64,000 bases of DNA, taken from positions 372,001 through 436,000 of the forward strand of contig NZ_QFFY01000004.1 of NCBI RefSeq assembly GCF_003131205.1, in the 5' to 3' direction. Shown in pieces: positions 24,299 to 32,772 of this stretch. The position numbers were made by a program, and so were the translations under genes. Origin of the DNA: Occallatibacter savannae (GTDB lineage Bacteria; Acidobacteriota; Terriglobia; Terriglobales; Acidobacteriaceae). The notes below the pieces were generated by a model. That model saw only the letters and a program-made list of their open reading frames with translations, had not been told where the DNA came from and did not search any database. Numbering within the stretch: position 1 is the stretch's first letter; each line of letters opens with the position of its first letter.

Positions 24299-24371
24299 AC
24301 GCAATTTCGACAAACCGGCCACACACTTAACGTGCGCACGCGCGGCGAAAAAGTGTGTCCACAAAGAGGGC

Positions 24372-25181
24372 ATGCCATTGGGTCGCATCCGCACAATCAA
24401 GCCGGAGTTCTTCAAGCACTCAGGGCTTTTCGATTTAGAGCAGGAAACTAGGTTGCCTGTCCGCCTTGCCTTCGCCGGGCTGTGGACATGCTGCGATCGC
24501 GAAGGGCGCTTCAAGTGGCGACCACGCGAATTGAAACTAGACATCTTGCCGTATGACGAATGCGACTTTTCACGTGTACTCGACGCGTTAGCGACGCGCG
24601 GATTCATCGTCAGGTACCAGTCTGGAGACGAACTGCTGGGGTGTGTGCCGACGTGGAAGCAGCACCAAGTCATCAACAACAAGGAAAAACCGAGCACACT
24701 TCCAATGCCACAGAGGAATCAGCAACTTGACGCGTCAGCCACGCGTGAGTCACGCGAAGGCGACGCGTCGCACACGCGAGGTGTTAAGGAAGGGAAGGGA
24801 AAGGAAGTGGAAGGGAAGGGGAACGCGCGTGCTATTCGCGACGCGCGCCCAGTGGTCCCCCCCTCTCCCGGATCAGGCGGAGAGTTCATGCTTGCCCAGG
24901 AGCTCGGCAAGGAACTCAAGCTTGCCATGGGCAACAGCGACATCCGAATCGTCGCCGAAACGATCGCACTCCAGGCAGAAAAACACGGCGGTCCTCTGCA
25001 GGCGAAGGACTTTATCCGCGACAAGGCACTCGAGGCGCGCTCTCTGGGCACACTGGTGGATTGGTTCTGGGTTAAGGACTGTGAATTTAACCAGACCAAG
25101 CCGATGACAGAACGAGAACGGAAACGTGCAGAATTCATGCGCGAAACGGAGGCAGAGTATGGTGAGACCCCAAGAGCTTAG
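24372..25181 (+). CDS. Replication-initiator-like phage/plasmid protein
   Basis: This 269-aa protein starts at ATG 24372. The N-terminus (RIRTIKPEFFKHSGLFDLE, LPVRLAFAGLWTCCDREGRF, WRPRELKLDILPYD) matches the conserved start of phage replication proteins that carry a winged helix and a DnaD-like tail. A Lys/Gly-rich linker follows and then LVDWFWVKDCEFN. It probably directs replication of the excised element and overlaps the next gene, which has a similar ring to a helicase-loader partner. Confidence 0.65.
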   Translation: MPLGRIRTIKPEFFKHSGLFDLEQETRLPVRLAFAGLWTCCDREGRFKWRPRELKLDILPYDECDFSRVLDALATRGFIVRYQSGDELLGCVPTWKQHQVINNKEKPSTLPMPQRNQQLDASATRESREGDASHTRGVKEGKGKEVEGKGNARAIRDARPVVPPSPGSGGEFMLAQELGKELKLAMGNSDIRIVAETIALQAEKHGGPLQAKDFIRDKALEARSLGTLVDWFWVKDCEFNQTKPMTERERKRAEFMRETEAEYGETPRA

Positions 25182-25659
25182 AAACTTGTACAACCGGTGC
25201 TGCGACACGAAGAACTACACGCCGAGCAAGGGGCAGCTTGAGGAATGGCGTCAGCAACTCGGCCACCTGGAAACCGGCGATCTCGATCACGCGATTTCGG
25301 AATGGTTCTCGAACAAACCCCATTTCCCAGCGCCATCTGACCTCCGGATGCTTGCAGTAAAGCATCAGCGTTCACGGCTGGTCAGAGCTCAGGGTCCGGA
25401 GGAGTTGAGCTGTTGGGAATGCGCCGAGTGTGGCACCCGAATCACCAGTTTCCAACCAGGATGGTCGCCCCGGGTGTGTAGTGGCTATATCCCTCGCGGG
25501 CCGGAACGTGGGCACGAATGCGTCAGTAGGACGTTTCGCCTGCTGTTTCGTGATGGGATTGATGATGCCGCGGCAGGGCCAAAGCGGCGAAATCTGCAGA
25601 TCCTGCCTCGGCCCTCAGTGAGAGATAAGGGTGCGGCAGCCGGCGATGATGCCGCTTGA
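25159..25659 (+). CDS. Cys-rich element protein, possible replication partner
   Basis: A 166-aa protein from ATG 25159 behind GGAGG (25148-25152), overlapping the preceding gene. The N-terminal 75 residues are helical (LRNLYNRCCDTKNYTPSKG, DHAISEWFSNKPHFPAPSDL), a pattern seen in helicase-loader-like proteins. A Cys cluster follows (CWECAECGTRI, then VCSGY and HECVSR), probably binding zinc. Function not assigned. Confidence 0.6.
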   Translation: MVRPQELRNLYNRCCDTKNYTPSKGQLEEWRQQLGHLETGDLDHAISEWFSNKPHFPAPSDLRMLAVKHQRSRLVRAQGPEELSCWECAECGTRITSFQPGWSPRVCSGYIPRGPERGHECVSRTFRLLFRDGIDDAAAGPKRRNLQILPRPSVRDKGAAAGDDAA

Positions 25660-25722
25660 GCGCGAAAACACCTGATTTCGGTACGGGACTCAATTCCGAT
25701 CAAAGCTTTGACACTTCCGAGC

Positions 25723-26652
25723 CTAGGGAGGAAAAGGATAGTCGATCAGATCCCACTCCCAAGGCGTTTTGCTACCACCCTCTGCGTTGGGAATGTAGCA
25801 GGATCGTGTATACATTGCGGAATTGATCTTGTAATTGAAGACGCTGCGAAGTGCCGCTCCGCTCCCATCTGTGGCATTCGTTGACCCGCCGCTAAACTGT
25901 GCCGTGTGCATAATGACCGCTGCGGCGACGGCATTGACCGCCCTTCCGAGAGTAGCAACGAGGAGGTGCCCCTCTCGATCATGCTTTGTTTTGTTATAGG
26001 CATCGTACCAATCGAGTGATTGTGTAGGTGCTTGTGGATCCCATCCGTGAAAAGGGATCATCCTTGGAAATCGAGGGTAGGACCTCAACTCTAAAATCCA
26101 ACGATCCAAGAGCATCGGTTGAAGTAATTTCACGTAATCCCGAGTTGTATACCGGCCTCTTACGTAATCGTTCGCCTTCAGTACGGCTACCCAAGAGGCT
26201 TCTACTTCCATACATGCAAGCAGCAACAGCTCGCGAATCTTATGCCCATAGCAATGTTGATTGGGCAGTCCTGGCTCCACTGTCTCGAAAATGTCTTGCA
26301 TCTTCGAGACGAGTAGTCTCAGCGCGACAAAGCCCTGAGCCATGGCTTCAAGGTCGACAGCTTGTTGCAGGTTTCCACTAGTCGCGAGAGGCAGCGAAAT
26401 CCGTTTGAAAGCTGTTCCGGGGCGGTAGTCTGAAGCTTCTGGGCTAGCATCTCCAAATACGTTTAGAATCCACTCCTTCAATGCCGCCAAGTCCTGCTTC
26501 TCTATGGGGACCACTCGCGCTGACCCGCCGTAGTTCACTCCGGAATACCACCATTTTCCTGCCGAGAAGTACGCGACGCCCTCCGGAAACGGATGCATAT
26601 TTGGCGTCGCGGGGTCGAGCAAAACATTACGAAAGAACACAGTTTGCTGCAT
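25723..26652 (-). CDS. Cassette gene 5: unknown, possibly HEPN-like, 309 aa
   Basis: I place the start at ATG 26652 behind AGAGGA, not at the longer frame to 27105, whose extra 151 residues are Arg-rich and lie over other genes. The protein is largely helical, with HKIRELLLLACMEVEASWVA and a C-terminal DWYDAYNKTKHDREGH motif like the YNxxKH motif of some HEPN-like proteins. That similarity is tentative; HEPN proteins are often RNases of toxin and defence systems. It overlaps the small gene upstream by 26 bases. Confidence 0.6.
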   Translation of the reverse strand: MQQTVFFRNVLLDPATPNMHPFPEGVAYFSAGKWWYSGVNYGGSARVVPIEKQDLAALKEWILNVFGDASPEASDYRPGTAFKRISLPLATSGNLQQAVDLEAMAQGFVALRLLVSKMQDIFETVEPGLPNQHCYGHKIRELLLLACMEVEASWVAVLKANDYVRGRYTTRDYVKLLQPMLLDRWILELRSYPRFPRMIPFHGWDPQAPTQSLDWYDAYNKTKHDREGHLLVATLGRAVNAVAAAVIMHTAQFSGGSTNATDGSGAALRSVFNYKINSAMYTRSCYIPNAEGGSKTPWEWDLIDYPFPP

Positions 26653-26818
26653 GATCAGATTCCTCTTGCAACGCGCGATCGCACGACGCGGTAGCCGCAT
26701 CAGTCGCAGCTCTACATTTTGCCATTTTCGCAGTTCTGACGTGATCTGGACGCCGTTGGGCGCGTTCCAAGAACTCGTACATCGACGCGGAAGTGCCTGA
26801 GACTTCCTCTGGAACCAT
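26627..26818 (-). CDS. Cassette gene 4: small helical protein, 63 aa
   Basis: ATG 26818. The protein is polar and helical (ASMYEFLERAQRRPDHVRT, AATDAATASCDRALQEESD). The overlap with the 309-aa gene is of the translationally coupled type. In the same frame the sequence upstream back to a TAG at about 26890 also reads like protein (RFRFETVFGTI), so an upstream start or an old frameshift is possible. A regulator or antitoxin partner of gene 5 is a guess from size and coupling. Confidence 0.5.
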   Translation of the reverse strand: MVPEEVSGTSASMYEFLERAQRRPDHVRTAKMAKCRAATDAATASCDRALQEESDHAANCVLS

Positions 26819-26920
26819 GATTGTTCCAAAAACCGTCTCAAACCTAAAGCGGCAATCGTCTCTAACATCGATACTTTCGATCCCCGGCTAGCGTGCCTGT
26901 AGTCATGTGTTTTCGGAAAC

Positions 26921-27511
26921 CTATGACGAAGACCGCAAGGAAGGAAATGAATAGGACCCCAGAGGGCAATCTTCAAGGTCGCCGCTCGGGTGAGGATTGA
27001 TTGCATCATCGCAAGTGCAAATGTGGCGAAGAGGGCCATGAAGTGAAGCCCAGATACGATCTGCGATCGCGGTCTTTGTCCCTTCGACATCTCCCTCGTA
27101 GTCATGTTTCAAAGTGACCCTCAAGCTGACGTGAGCCTCTTGCCCATCCTCAGGCGCATGTCGTACTTCAGTGGTCTCAATCTCGGGGAGTTCTGCCTCG
27201 AGCCTTAGGTTTCCAAGCGCGGCGACTGGTAATTGATATGCCCCACAATAGATCTTTCGATTTTTGGGCTTTACTTCGCCTTTTTCAATCCTTGTACGCT
27301 CGTTCATTCGGGAAGCCAGATCGCACCCAGATGAGTGTAGATCAGCCTCGCTAGCAAGGAACTTTTCCCAAACGAGCGATGTTTCAATCTCGCGTTCACT
27401 GAGGGTGGTCAAGTTGATCATCTTGCCACGAGAGAAGGATTTTCCCTTGAAAGCGACTGGATGGACGACCATTCGGAACACACTGTCGTCATCACTGAGG
27501 AGTTCGCCCAT
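26921..27511 (-). CDS. Cassette gene 3: unknown protein, 196 aa
   Basis: Starts at ATG 27511, 12 bases after the stop of the upstream gene. It is an acidic soluble protein with beta-rich segments (VFRMVVHPVAFKGKSFSRGK, IYCGAYQLPVAALGNLRLEA, HVSLRVTLKHDYEGDV). No family recognised. Operon position suggests it works with the neighbouring cassette proteins. Confidence 0.6.
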   Translation of the reverse strand: MGELLSDDDSVFRMVVHPVAFKGKSFSRGKMINLTTLSEREIETSLVWEKFLASEADLHSSGCDLASRMNERTRIEKGEVKPKNRKIYCGAYQLPVAALGNLRLEAELPEIETTEVRHAPEDGQEAHVSLRVTLKHDYEGDVEGTKTAIADRIWASLHGPLRHICTCDDAINPHPSGDLEDCPLGSYSFPSLRSSS

Positions 27512-27523
27512 CTTGGGTGCGCC

Positions 27524-28141
27524 TCACCAGATTCGTCGGTGCTGCTCGGAACTGACTCCTGTGTCCATGACTTCATAAGACACCGGGGCCTCGGAGGACG
27601 CTTGTGCTAGAAATCTGAGCGGCATCTCACGAGACAGGAGCTGCGAAATTCTGTACTCACACCTCTTCTCTATTTTGCCTACTGAAGAGACAAGAATCGA
27701 GACCGCATCTTTGCTAACAGTCATATACCGATTCTTTTCGTCAAAGGACCAGTTGAATACGACAGATCGAGCACCATGCGAGCTTATCTTTGGAGCTGGG
27801 ATCTCCCCCAACGCAAGATGAGCGGCCATTGCGCACGCCCAAACATAAACCGAATCATCAATTCGCCATTCATCATCGGTTTCAGAGTCAGAAAGTTGGT
27901 TTAGGGCCTCTCCCAAATCTTGATAGCCGACGGACAGCGCTCCAGCGCTGCATTCGGTTGTGACCGCAGCGGTGCAGACTATGATTTCCTCAACCGCTAA
28001 ATCTTGGACATGTGACGTCTGAGAGCCTTGGAATACAACCCCTGCCTGGCTCAGCGGTCCACCTGTGTTTGCGTTGGTGCCCGTCCAGATTCTAAGAGCG
28101 ATCCCATCGCACTGAGTATTGCTCGTGTTCAGTAGACGCAA
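27524..28141 (-). CDS. Cassette gene 2: unknown protein, 205 aa
   Basis: A TTG start at 28141 follows the upstream TAA directly and has GGAGGG 7 bases before it, so it is well supported. The N-terminus is Thr/Asn-rich (GIALRIWTGTNANTGGPLSQ), with a helical middle (DSVYVWACAMAAHLALGEI) and VVFNWSFDEKNRYMTVSKDA. Not recognised. Confidence 0.65.
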   Translation of the reverse strand: MRLLNTSNTQCDGIALRIWTGTNANTGGPLSQAGVVFQGSQTSHVQDLAVEEIIVCTAAVTTECSAGALSVGYQDLGEALNQLSDSETDDEWRIDDSVYVWACAMAAHLALGEIPAPKISSHGARSVVFNWSFDEKNRYMTVSKDAVSILVSSVGKIEKRCEYRISQLLSREMPLRFLAQASSEAPVSYEVMDTGVSSEQHRRIW

Positions 28142-28942
28142 TTAGAAACCCTCCACGTTAAGACCCGTTTCTCTCTGGCCGACCTGGATGGTACTCAATG
28201 ACTCCAACAATATCAATCGTTGATTCTCGATCGATATCGGCTCGAGAGTTGGTACATTGTTTACCTCGAAGTTGACGGAAGCCCCAATAGATGTCTGTGG
28301 GCCCATAGCATGCGACGAATCCCCAAAAACTACCGGGGGGTAGCCAGCATTTGCAGCGACTGCGAAATTCAATACTTGGAATCGAACTGTGCTCCAATTA
28401 CGAACGAAATTCAATGACACCGACGCGACGCTTTTACTTACGAAAGGGGTATTGACCTGAAACACAAAGTCATCTTCATCTTCTAATTTCAACGAATACT
28501 GCCTAGGAACTACGCTCTGAAAAATGCCATTCGCTTCGCGGACGCTTGAAACAAGAGAGACAAATTGGATAGCCACAGCTACTCTTGCAGCTCTCAAGCT
28601 TAATGCCCCACCCACCGATTCGATTGATTTCAGGAGGAGCTTTTGAAGATCAGGCGCTGACTCGATTGTTGAGAAAGCTGACGAATCTTCATCAGCCCCG
28701 GGTTTCGCACCGGGAGCGAAGTTGATGTCCACTCTAGGAATCGCACAAACTAGGTTTACCTTGATCCCGTCTATCAAACCTTGTGCAGAGCTGGCCGCTA
28801 AGGGGTTCGTCTGCTTATTGAACGCTTGAGGGTCTTGGAGGAAGATTGCCCGAAACATTTCTAGCGGCGATGCCCCAGCCGGGAACATGGCGGATGTGGG
28901 TAGAAACGTAATTCGCGCTGTTAGAGGCTTCCACTCGGTCAT
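28142..28942 (-). CDS. Cassette gene 1: unknown protein, 266 aa
   Basis: First gene of the minus-strand cassette, ATG 28942 behind AGAGAGA. Alternating beta strands (VNLVCAIPRVDINFAPG, ARVAVAIQFVSLVSSVREA, SKSVASVSLNFVRNWS) give a general look like TIGR04255-type sporadic proteins, but the match is weak and not claimed. It is tightly linked to gene 2, with no gap. Confidence 0.6.
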   Translation of the reverse strand: MTEWKPLTARITFLPTSAMFPAGASPLEMFRAIFLQDPQAFNKQTNPLAASSAQGLIDGIKVNLVCAIPRVDINFAPGAKPGADEDSSAFSTIESAPDLQKLLLKSIESVGGALSLRAARVAVAIQFVSLVSSVREANGIFQSVVPRQYSLKLEDEDDFVFQVNTPFVSKSVASVSLNFVRNWSTVRFQVLNFAVAANAGYPPVVFGDSSHAMGPQTSIGASVNFEVNNVPTLEPISIENQRLILLESLSTIQVGQRETGLNVEGF

Positions 28943-29296
28943 TTCTCTCTCTGGTGCACTGTATGTTTTACCAGCCTCCGAATTATACCGAACGGCTGAA
29001 GCGAGCTGCGCTCAAGAACGCGTCTAAGGTCGGTTTATTCCGAGCATTTTGATGAATTTTGTAGGGGCAAAGATTCACGAGTTCACGTTAGGCACTGAAA
29101 AGCAAGAGGTTATGGAATAATCACCTATTCCAGCATCCCACAAACTTCCGATTCTGGCACGCCTCTCAGGCACTGTGCTTGACCAATCGCTTAAAGGCTC
29201 TGAGATGGCATAAGGGACGAGAGGTTTTTGGAACAGTTGCGCTGCCGAGAAAACTAACGACGGGTCGACTTCTCGTGACATTTCTCGTCTGCCGTA
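28943..29296. other. Gene-free gap at the right side of the element
   Basis: TATAAT on the minus strand (28987-28982) lies 40 bases before cassette gene 1 and could be its -10 box; no good -35 is seen. I looked here for a copy of the tRNA-Glu 3' end as a right attachment site and found none. Confidence 0.4.
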
Positions 29297-29320
29297 AAAA
29301 TGATTTTGAGAACCAGCTTC

Positions 29321-31297
29321 CTATGCCGGCTCTGCCAGGGATTCCATCGATTGCCAATCCAGAGTGATCACGGTGATGTCGTCCTGCTGACCGAATTGAT
29401 GCGCTTGGGCCGCGATCTCCGTTGCCCCGAGGTGGCTGATACGGGACGTGCGATCGAATCCAAAAAGTTCACCCGTGCGCGAACGTGCTTCCACAACACC
29501 ATCGGAGAGCAGCATAATGCGTGCAGAGGGCGGAAGGGTGAAAGATGCCTGCTCGTATGTCGATCCTGAAACAATCCCGAGTGGAAGACCGGACTCAAGC
29601 GGTAGTTCCCGGCCATCCAGATATGGCGGCAGATGGCCGGCATTGGCCACCTCCATATCTCCATTCGAAGAAAGAACGATACAAAGGCAGGTTACAAATC
29701 CACTGTGTTCCTGCTGGAGCAACGTCTGGTTCATCCGCTCAAGTACGCGAGCGGGCGGCACCAACTCCTCAGCAAGGGAACGAAGCGCGCCCACGGCAAC
29801 CGCGCCAAGCATGGCTGCCTGCAAGCCCTTTCCGCTCACATCTCCAATAGCGATGAAAGTGGATCCATCGGCCCGGGGCAAGATCTGGCAGAAGTCGCCG
29901 CCTACCTCTTCGGCGGCGCGATAGGCAATCTGTGTGCGCAGACCTCCGGCCGAAGGGAGATCGGCCGGCACCAAGCGCTGCTGGATATCCCGTGCTGCTT
30001 GCATGGCCGAGGCCAAGCGCTGATTTTCGCGGCTGGTGCGCGCAAACCGGTATACAAGCACCACAAGGAAGGCGAAGAGCACGACGACATCAATGGCCTG
30101 ATTCAGGGCGACGTTGAACGGCGCTCGGACGACCGTGACGCGATACGGAACGATCTCCAGCCCCCAAGAGACCTTGAAGTCGCTCAGCATCAAGCCCAAG
30201 TTGTTGGACACACTCCCGAGTGTTTGCAACCCGATCGGAATGAAGAGCAACCTGGCGTAGGTGTTCCCCGCGCGCCAGCCTCGAATTAGGTACCACACAA
30301 ACACTAGCCTCGTGGAAGCCTCTGCCACGCAATACGCAACATCCCCAAACACGAGAGGCACAACGTGCCACAGCACAAGAAGGATGCCCAGCTCAGCGAC
30401 TAATTTGAGGATCAGTGGCAGAAGGGTCAGCTTCCATCTGCCCGGAAACACTGCATCCACGACGAACAATATGTATGCCGCCGCGGACAACACGTCCAAG
30501 AAGATTTCGAAGTAAGTGTAGAAATAGAAATCCCACGCCTGATGTTGCGCTGCGTAGTCGACAGGCTGGAACAAAGCCTCACATGCAAGCGAAAGAGCAA
30601 ACCAGAGGTAAAAGCGTTCGCGTGTGAGCCAGAAGAGGATGACCGCCGACACTCCCACCAGTAGCGAAACCAGGTTAACGCTATACAATGCTCCGTCGGA
30701 GAGCAGCGCCATGGCCTTCGAGGCGGCGAAATGCTGCATCACTTGATCCGACTCGCCGACAAAGACCCCTCCGTTGACTCTGCTGTTGCGAGAGCCTGCA
30801 AGAGAGGGGTCTTGCCAGGTGCGCAGAGCAAGCGTGACATCTTTCGGGGCGGCGTGGGCTCCAACCGGAACGGTAAATACGCGGTCGGCTGAGATCACGT
30901 TATGGGCCGGCCCTGGAGGAAGGGTGCCAACCTGGCCTATGAGTTTCCCGTCGGCGAAAAGCTGATAGCTCTTGTGGATGGTGGGCAATTCCAGAACCAA
31001 AGACGGCGTATTGGTTGGAACGCGCAGATGCCATCGAAACCAGACGAACCGCGCAGACTGAGCGATATCCTGGCTTGTCCAGCTGGTAGTCGGTCTGATA
31101 CTTGGCCACCCGGAGTCGTCGAAAGCGGGGCCTGACCAAGCCGGATCATCTCCAAGATGGAAGCGCCAAGCAGCGTCGACCTCCGTGATCGGTAGTCGAG
31201 AGGCATCGACGTCGAAGGTCTGCGCACGAGCTGATATGGCCGCCACTTCGCACCACGGCGACAAGCAAGCAATCACAATCGGCAGCCACTTGGTCAT
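29321..31297 (-). CDS. Membrane PP2C/SpoIIE-type phosphatase with 7TM region
   Basis: This 658-aa protein starts at ATG 31297 (or GTG 31312). It has a signal peptide, a periplasmic jelly-roll domain with a galactose-binding look (AAWRFHLGDDPAWSGPAFDD, LVLELPTIHKSYQLFADGK), about seven membrane helices (residues 210-420), a short coiled coil (SRENQRLASAMQAARDIQQR) and a C-terminal RsbU/SpoIIE phosphatase (EEVGGDFCQIL, IAIGDVSGKGLQAAM, LLSDGVVEAR, QQDDITVITLDW). Such proteins release anti-anti-sigma factors in stress signalling; no partner lies nearby. Confidence 0.9.
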   Translation of the reverse strand: MTKWLPIVIACLSPWCEVAAISARAQTFDVDASRLPITEVDAAWRFHLGDDPAWSGPAFDDSGWPSIRPTTSWTSQDIAQSARFVWFRWHLRVPTNTPSLVLELPTIHKSYQLFADGKLIGQVGTLPPGPAHNVISADRVFTVPVGAHAAPKDVTLALRTWQDPSLAGSRNSRVNGGVFVGESDQVMQHFAASKAMALLSDGALYSVNLVSLLVGVSAVILFWLTRERFYLWFALSLACEALFQPVDYAAQHQAWDFYFYTYFEIFLDVLSAAAYILFVVDAVFPGRWKLTLLPLILKLVAELGILLVLWHVVPLVFGDVAYCVAEASTRLVFVWYLIRGWRAGNTYARLLFIPIGLQTLGSVSNNLGLMLSDFKVSWGLEIVPYRVTVVRAPFNVALNQAIDVVVLFAFLVVLVYRFARTSRENQRLASAMQAARDIQQRLVPADLPSAGGLRTQIAYRAAEEVGGDFCQILPRADGSTFIAIGDVSGKGLQAAMLGAVAVGALRSLAEELVPPARVLERMNQTLLQQEHSGFVTCLCIVLSSNGDMEVANAGHLPPYLDGRELPLESGLPLGIVSGSTYEQASFTLPPSARIMLLSDGVVEARSRTGELFGFDRTSRISHLGATEIAAQAHQFGQQDDITVITLDWQSMESLAEPA

Positions 31298-31312
31298 GAA
31301 ATCGACAGTCAC

Positions 31313-31734
31313 CCGGTCCAGGTCACGCTATTCTCGCACACCTAAGCCATAGGTATAGAGGTCGGTTTCTACAAGTCAGATTGCGGGTCGTCCGGTTCAG
31401 CACTGGGCCACAATCCACCGAGCTTTCAACGAATGCGACCAGCCCCGCCGACCATCAAAGGCGAATTCCGGGCGGGTGCTGTTCCGGCGGGCATGGTCAG
31501 CCGGTAACGAGTGCCTTGCCTATACGCGTCAGTCGACAGCCGAACTGGCGGCATCGCTGAACACTGGCTCCTGGCGGTACCGATTACACCCCGAAGGCGA
31601 AAATTCGTCAAAGTTCCGAGTTGCCGGTGACTCAACCCCGATGAAGATTGATACGCTGAATGAGATCATGTTCTCGCATCAGGGCCAAACTCAGGTCTCG
31701 GTCATGACCGGTTCTCCGCTATAGAATTCGCCTT
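31313..31734. other. Gene-free gap with the first family B repeat
   Basis: I see no convincing gene. It contains the repeat at 31575-31633. TATAGAAT at about 31720 lies only 9 bases before the GTG at 31735 and could drive a leaderless transcript. Confidence 0.5.
31575..31633 (+). repeat. Family B hairpin repeat, copy 1
   Basis: Left arm is diverged (CGGTACCGATTACACCC); middle AGGCGAAAATTCGTCAAAG; right arm TTCCGAGTTGCCGGTGACTC. Confidence 0.75.
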
Positions 31735-32013
31735 GTGACCTACGAAGAGCGAATTGTCGGACTGCGAGCGCAACTCGGAACGCTTAACTCTGGGCTCGAT
31801 GGTAATAGGACGCCTCATCTCAAAGCGAGAATAGCCTTCGCAGGCCGCTGCTTAGATGATGCGGAATCTGTACTCCGCCACGCCGTGTCCGCAGGCCCAA
31901 ATGCGGCCACCTTTTGCGCCTTCGCTGAGCAAAGTATCAGCTGTGCCGCAGGTGTTTGTCTTATATCCACTGCGATCATTAAAGATTTCGGACAGAATCT
32001 GGAGGGATTCTGA
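31735..32013 (+). CDS. Small helical hypothetical protein, 92 aa
   Basis: GTG start. Mostly helical with four or so Cys (FAGRCLDDAESVLRHAVSAG, FCAFAEQSISCAAGVCLIS). Composition is protein-like but no family is recognised and no ribosome site is present. Confidence 0.4.
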   Translation: MTYEERIVGLRAQLGTLNSGLDGNRTPHLKARIAFAGRCLDDAESVLRHAVSAGPNAATFCAFAEQSISCAAGVCLISTAIIKDFGQNLEGF

Positions 32014-32772
32014 CAGGAATCCGATCATCGATGGCACTTGAATCAGTCGCTCAGGACGCTTGCAGTGTCTGCTCCGCATTCAACCAAGTGAAGTCATTTT
32101 CAGTGCGCTGGAACTCAGCCCAGGTAGCCGACGTGTATCTCAGCCGGCGCTGGTTGGAGACGCCTGTCTTTCTCAACTCGCGAACCAGAGGAGAAAGCTT
32201 CAGTTCGTGAAGCAAGAAGCCAGTGGAATGCCAGAGGTCCTCTGCTGTTCAGCGAGGCTGAAGCTTGCGGTTTCTTCGCGGTGCGTCGATGAATGGTGTT
32301 GGAGGGATTGCGGCGCTCAGGGTGACGATGGGACTCGATGGTTTGAGTCCGTTTCTGCGGTTAGTTCCGAGTAGCCGTGACTCGCCCCGAAGCTGAGGTT
32401 CTGGGCCTTTCCCCAAAACAAATCTCCAATTCTTCTCAGCGGACGATACCTTTCCACGGGCCTCCCGGAACTCGAAGAGGTATGGATCCAGAATGGGCCG
32501 ACGTCGGGCAGCAGAAACGAAAGCAACACTCCTCAAACGCGCGACATCGAAGAATCGGACCATAAGGACACTCAATCTGGACGAATCCGCTGCAGCTACC
32601 TGCATTGACTGATTGTTCCTCATTAACGTTTTTATCCGATTGGCCATATGGATCACCTTCCAGGTCAACTTTCCATGGCTTTTCTAGAAGCCTATATCCT
32701 CTTCGGTACTGCGGTATCGCTTCTGCCGAAGCCAGGCGATTTCATCGCATAACCCATAGAGGTCAGAGCCTT
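32014..32772. other. Long gap without a convincing gene
   Basis: A minus-strand frame (32249-32668) and several short frames exist, but none has a ribosome site and the minus frame crosses a repeat. The region holds the half repeat at 32361-32386 and the leader of the propeller gene. It may contain decayed genes. Confidence 0.5.
32361..32386 (+). repeat. Family B repeat, copy 2 (right arm only)
   Basis: TTCCGAGTAGCCGTGACTCG with one base missing from the GCCGG core. No clear left arm. Confidence 0.6.

Noticed and set aside
26653..27105. N-terminal extension of the 309-aa cassette protein to 460 aa
   Set aside because: The added part is Arg-rich, overlaps genes 3 and 4 and lacks a ribosome site; ATG 26652 has AGAGGA.
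32249..32668. 139-residue minus-strand frame
   Set aside because: Crosses a family B repeat, has no ribosome site and no recognisable pattern.
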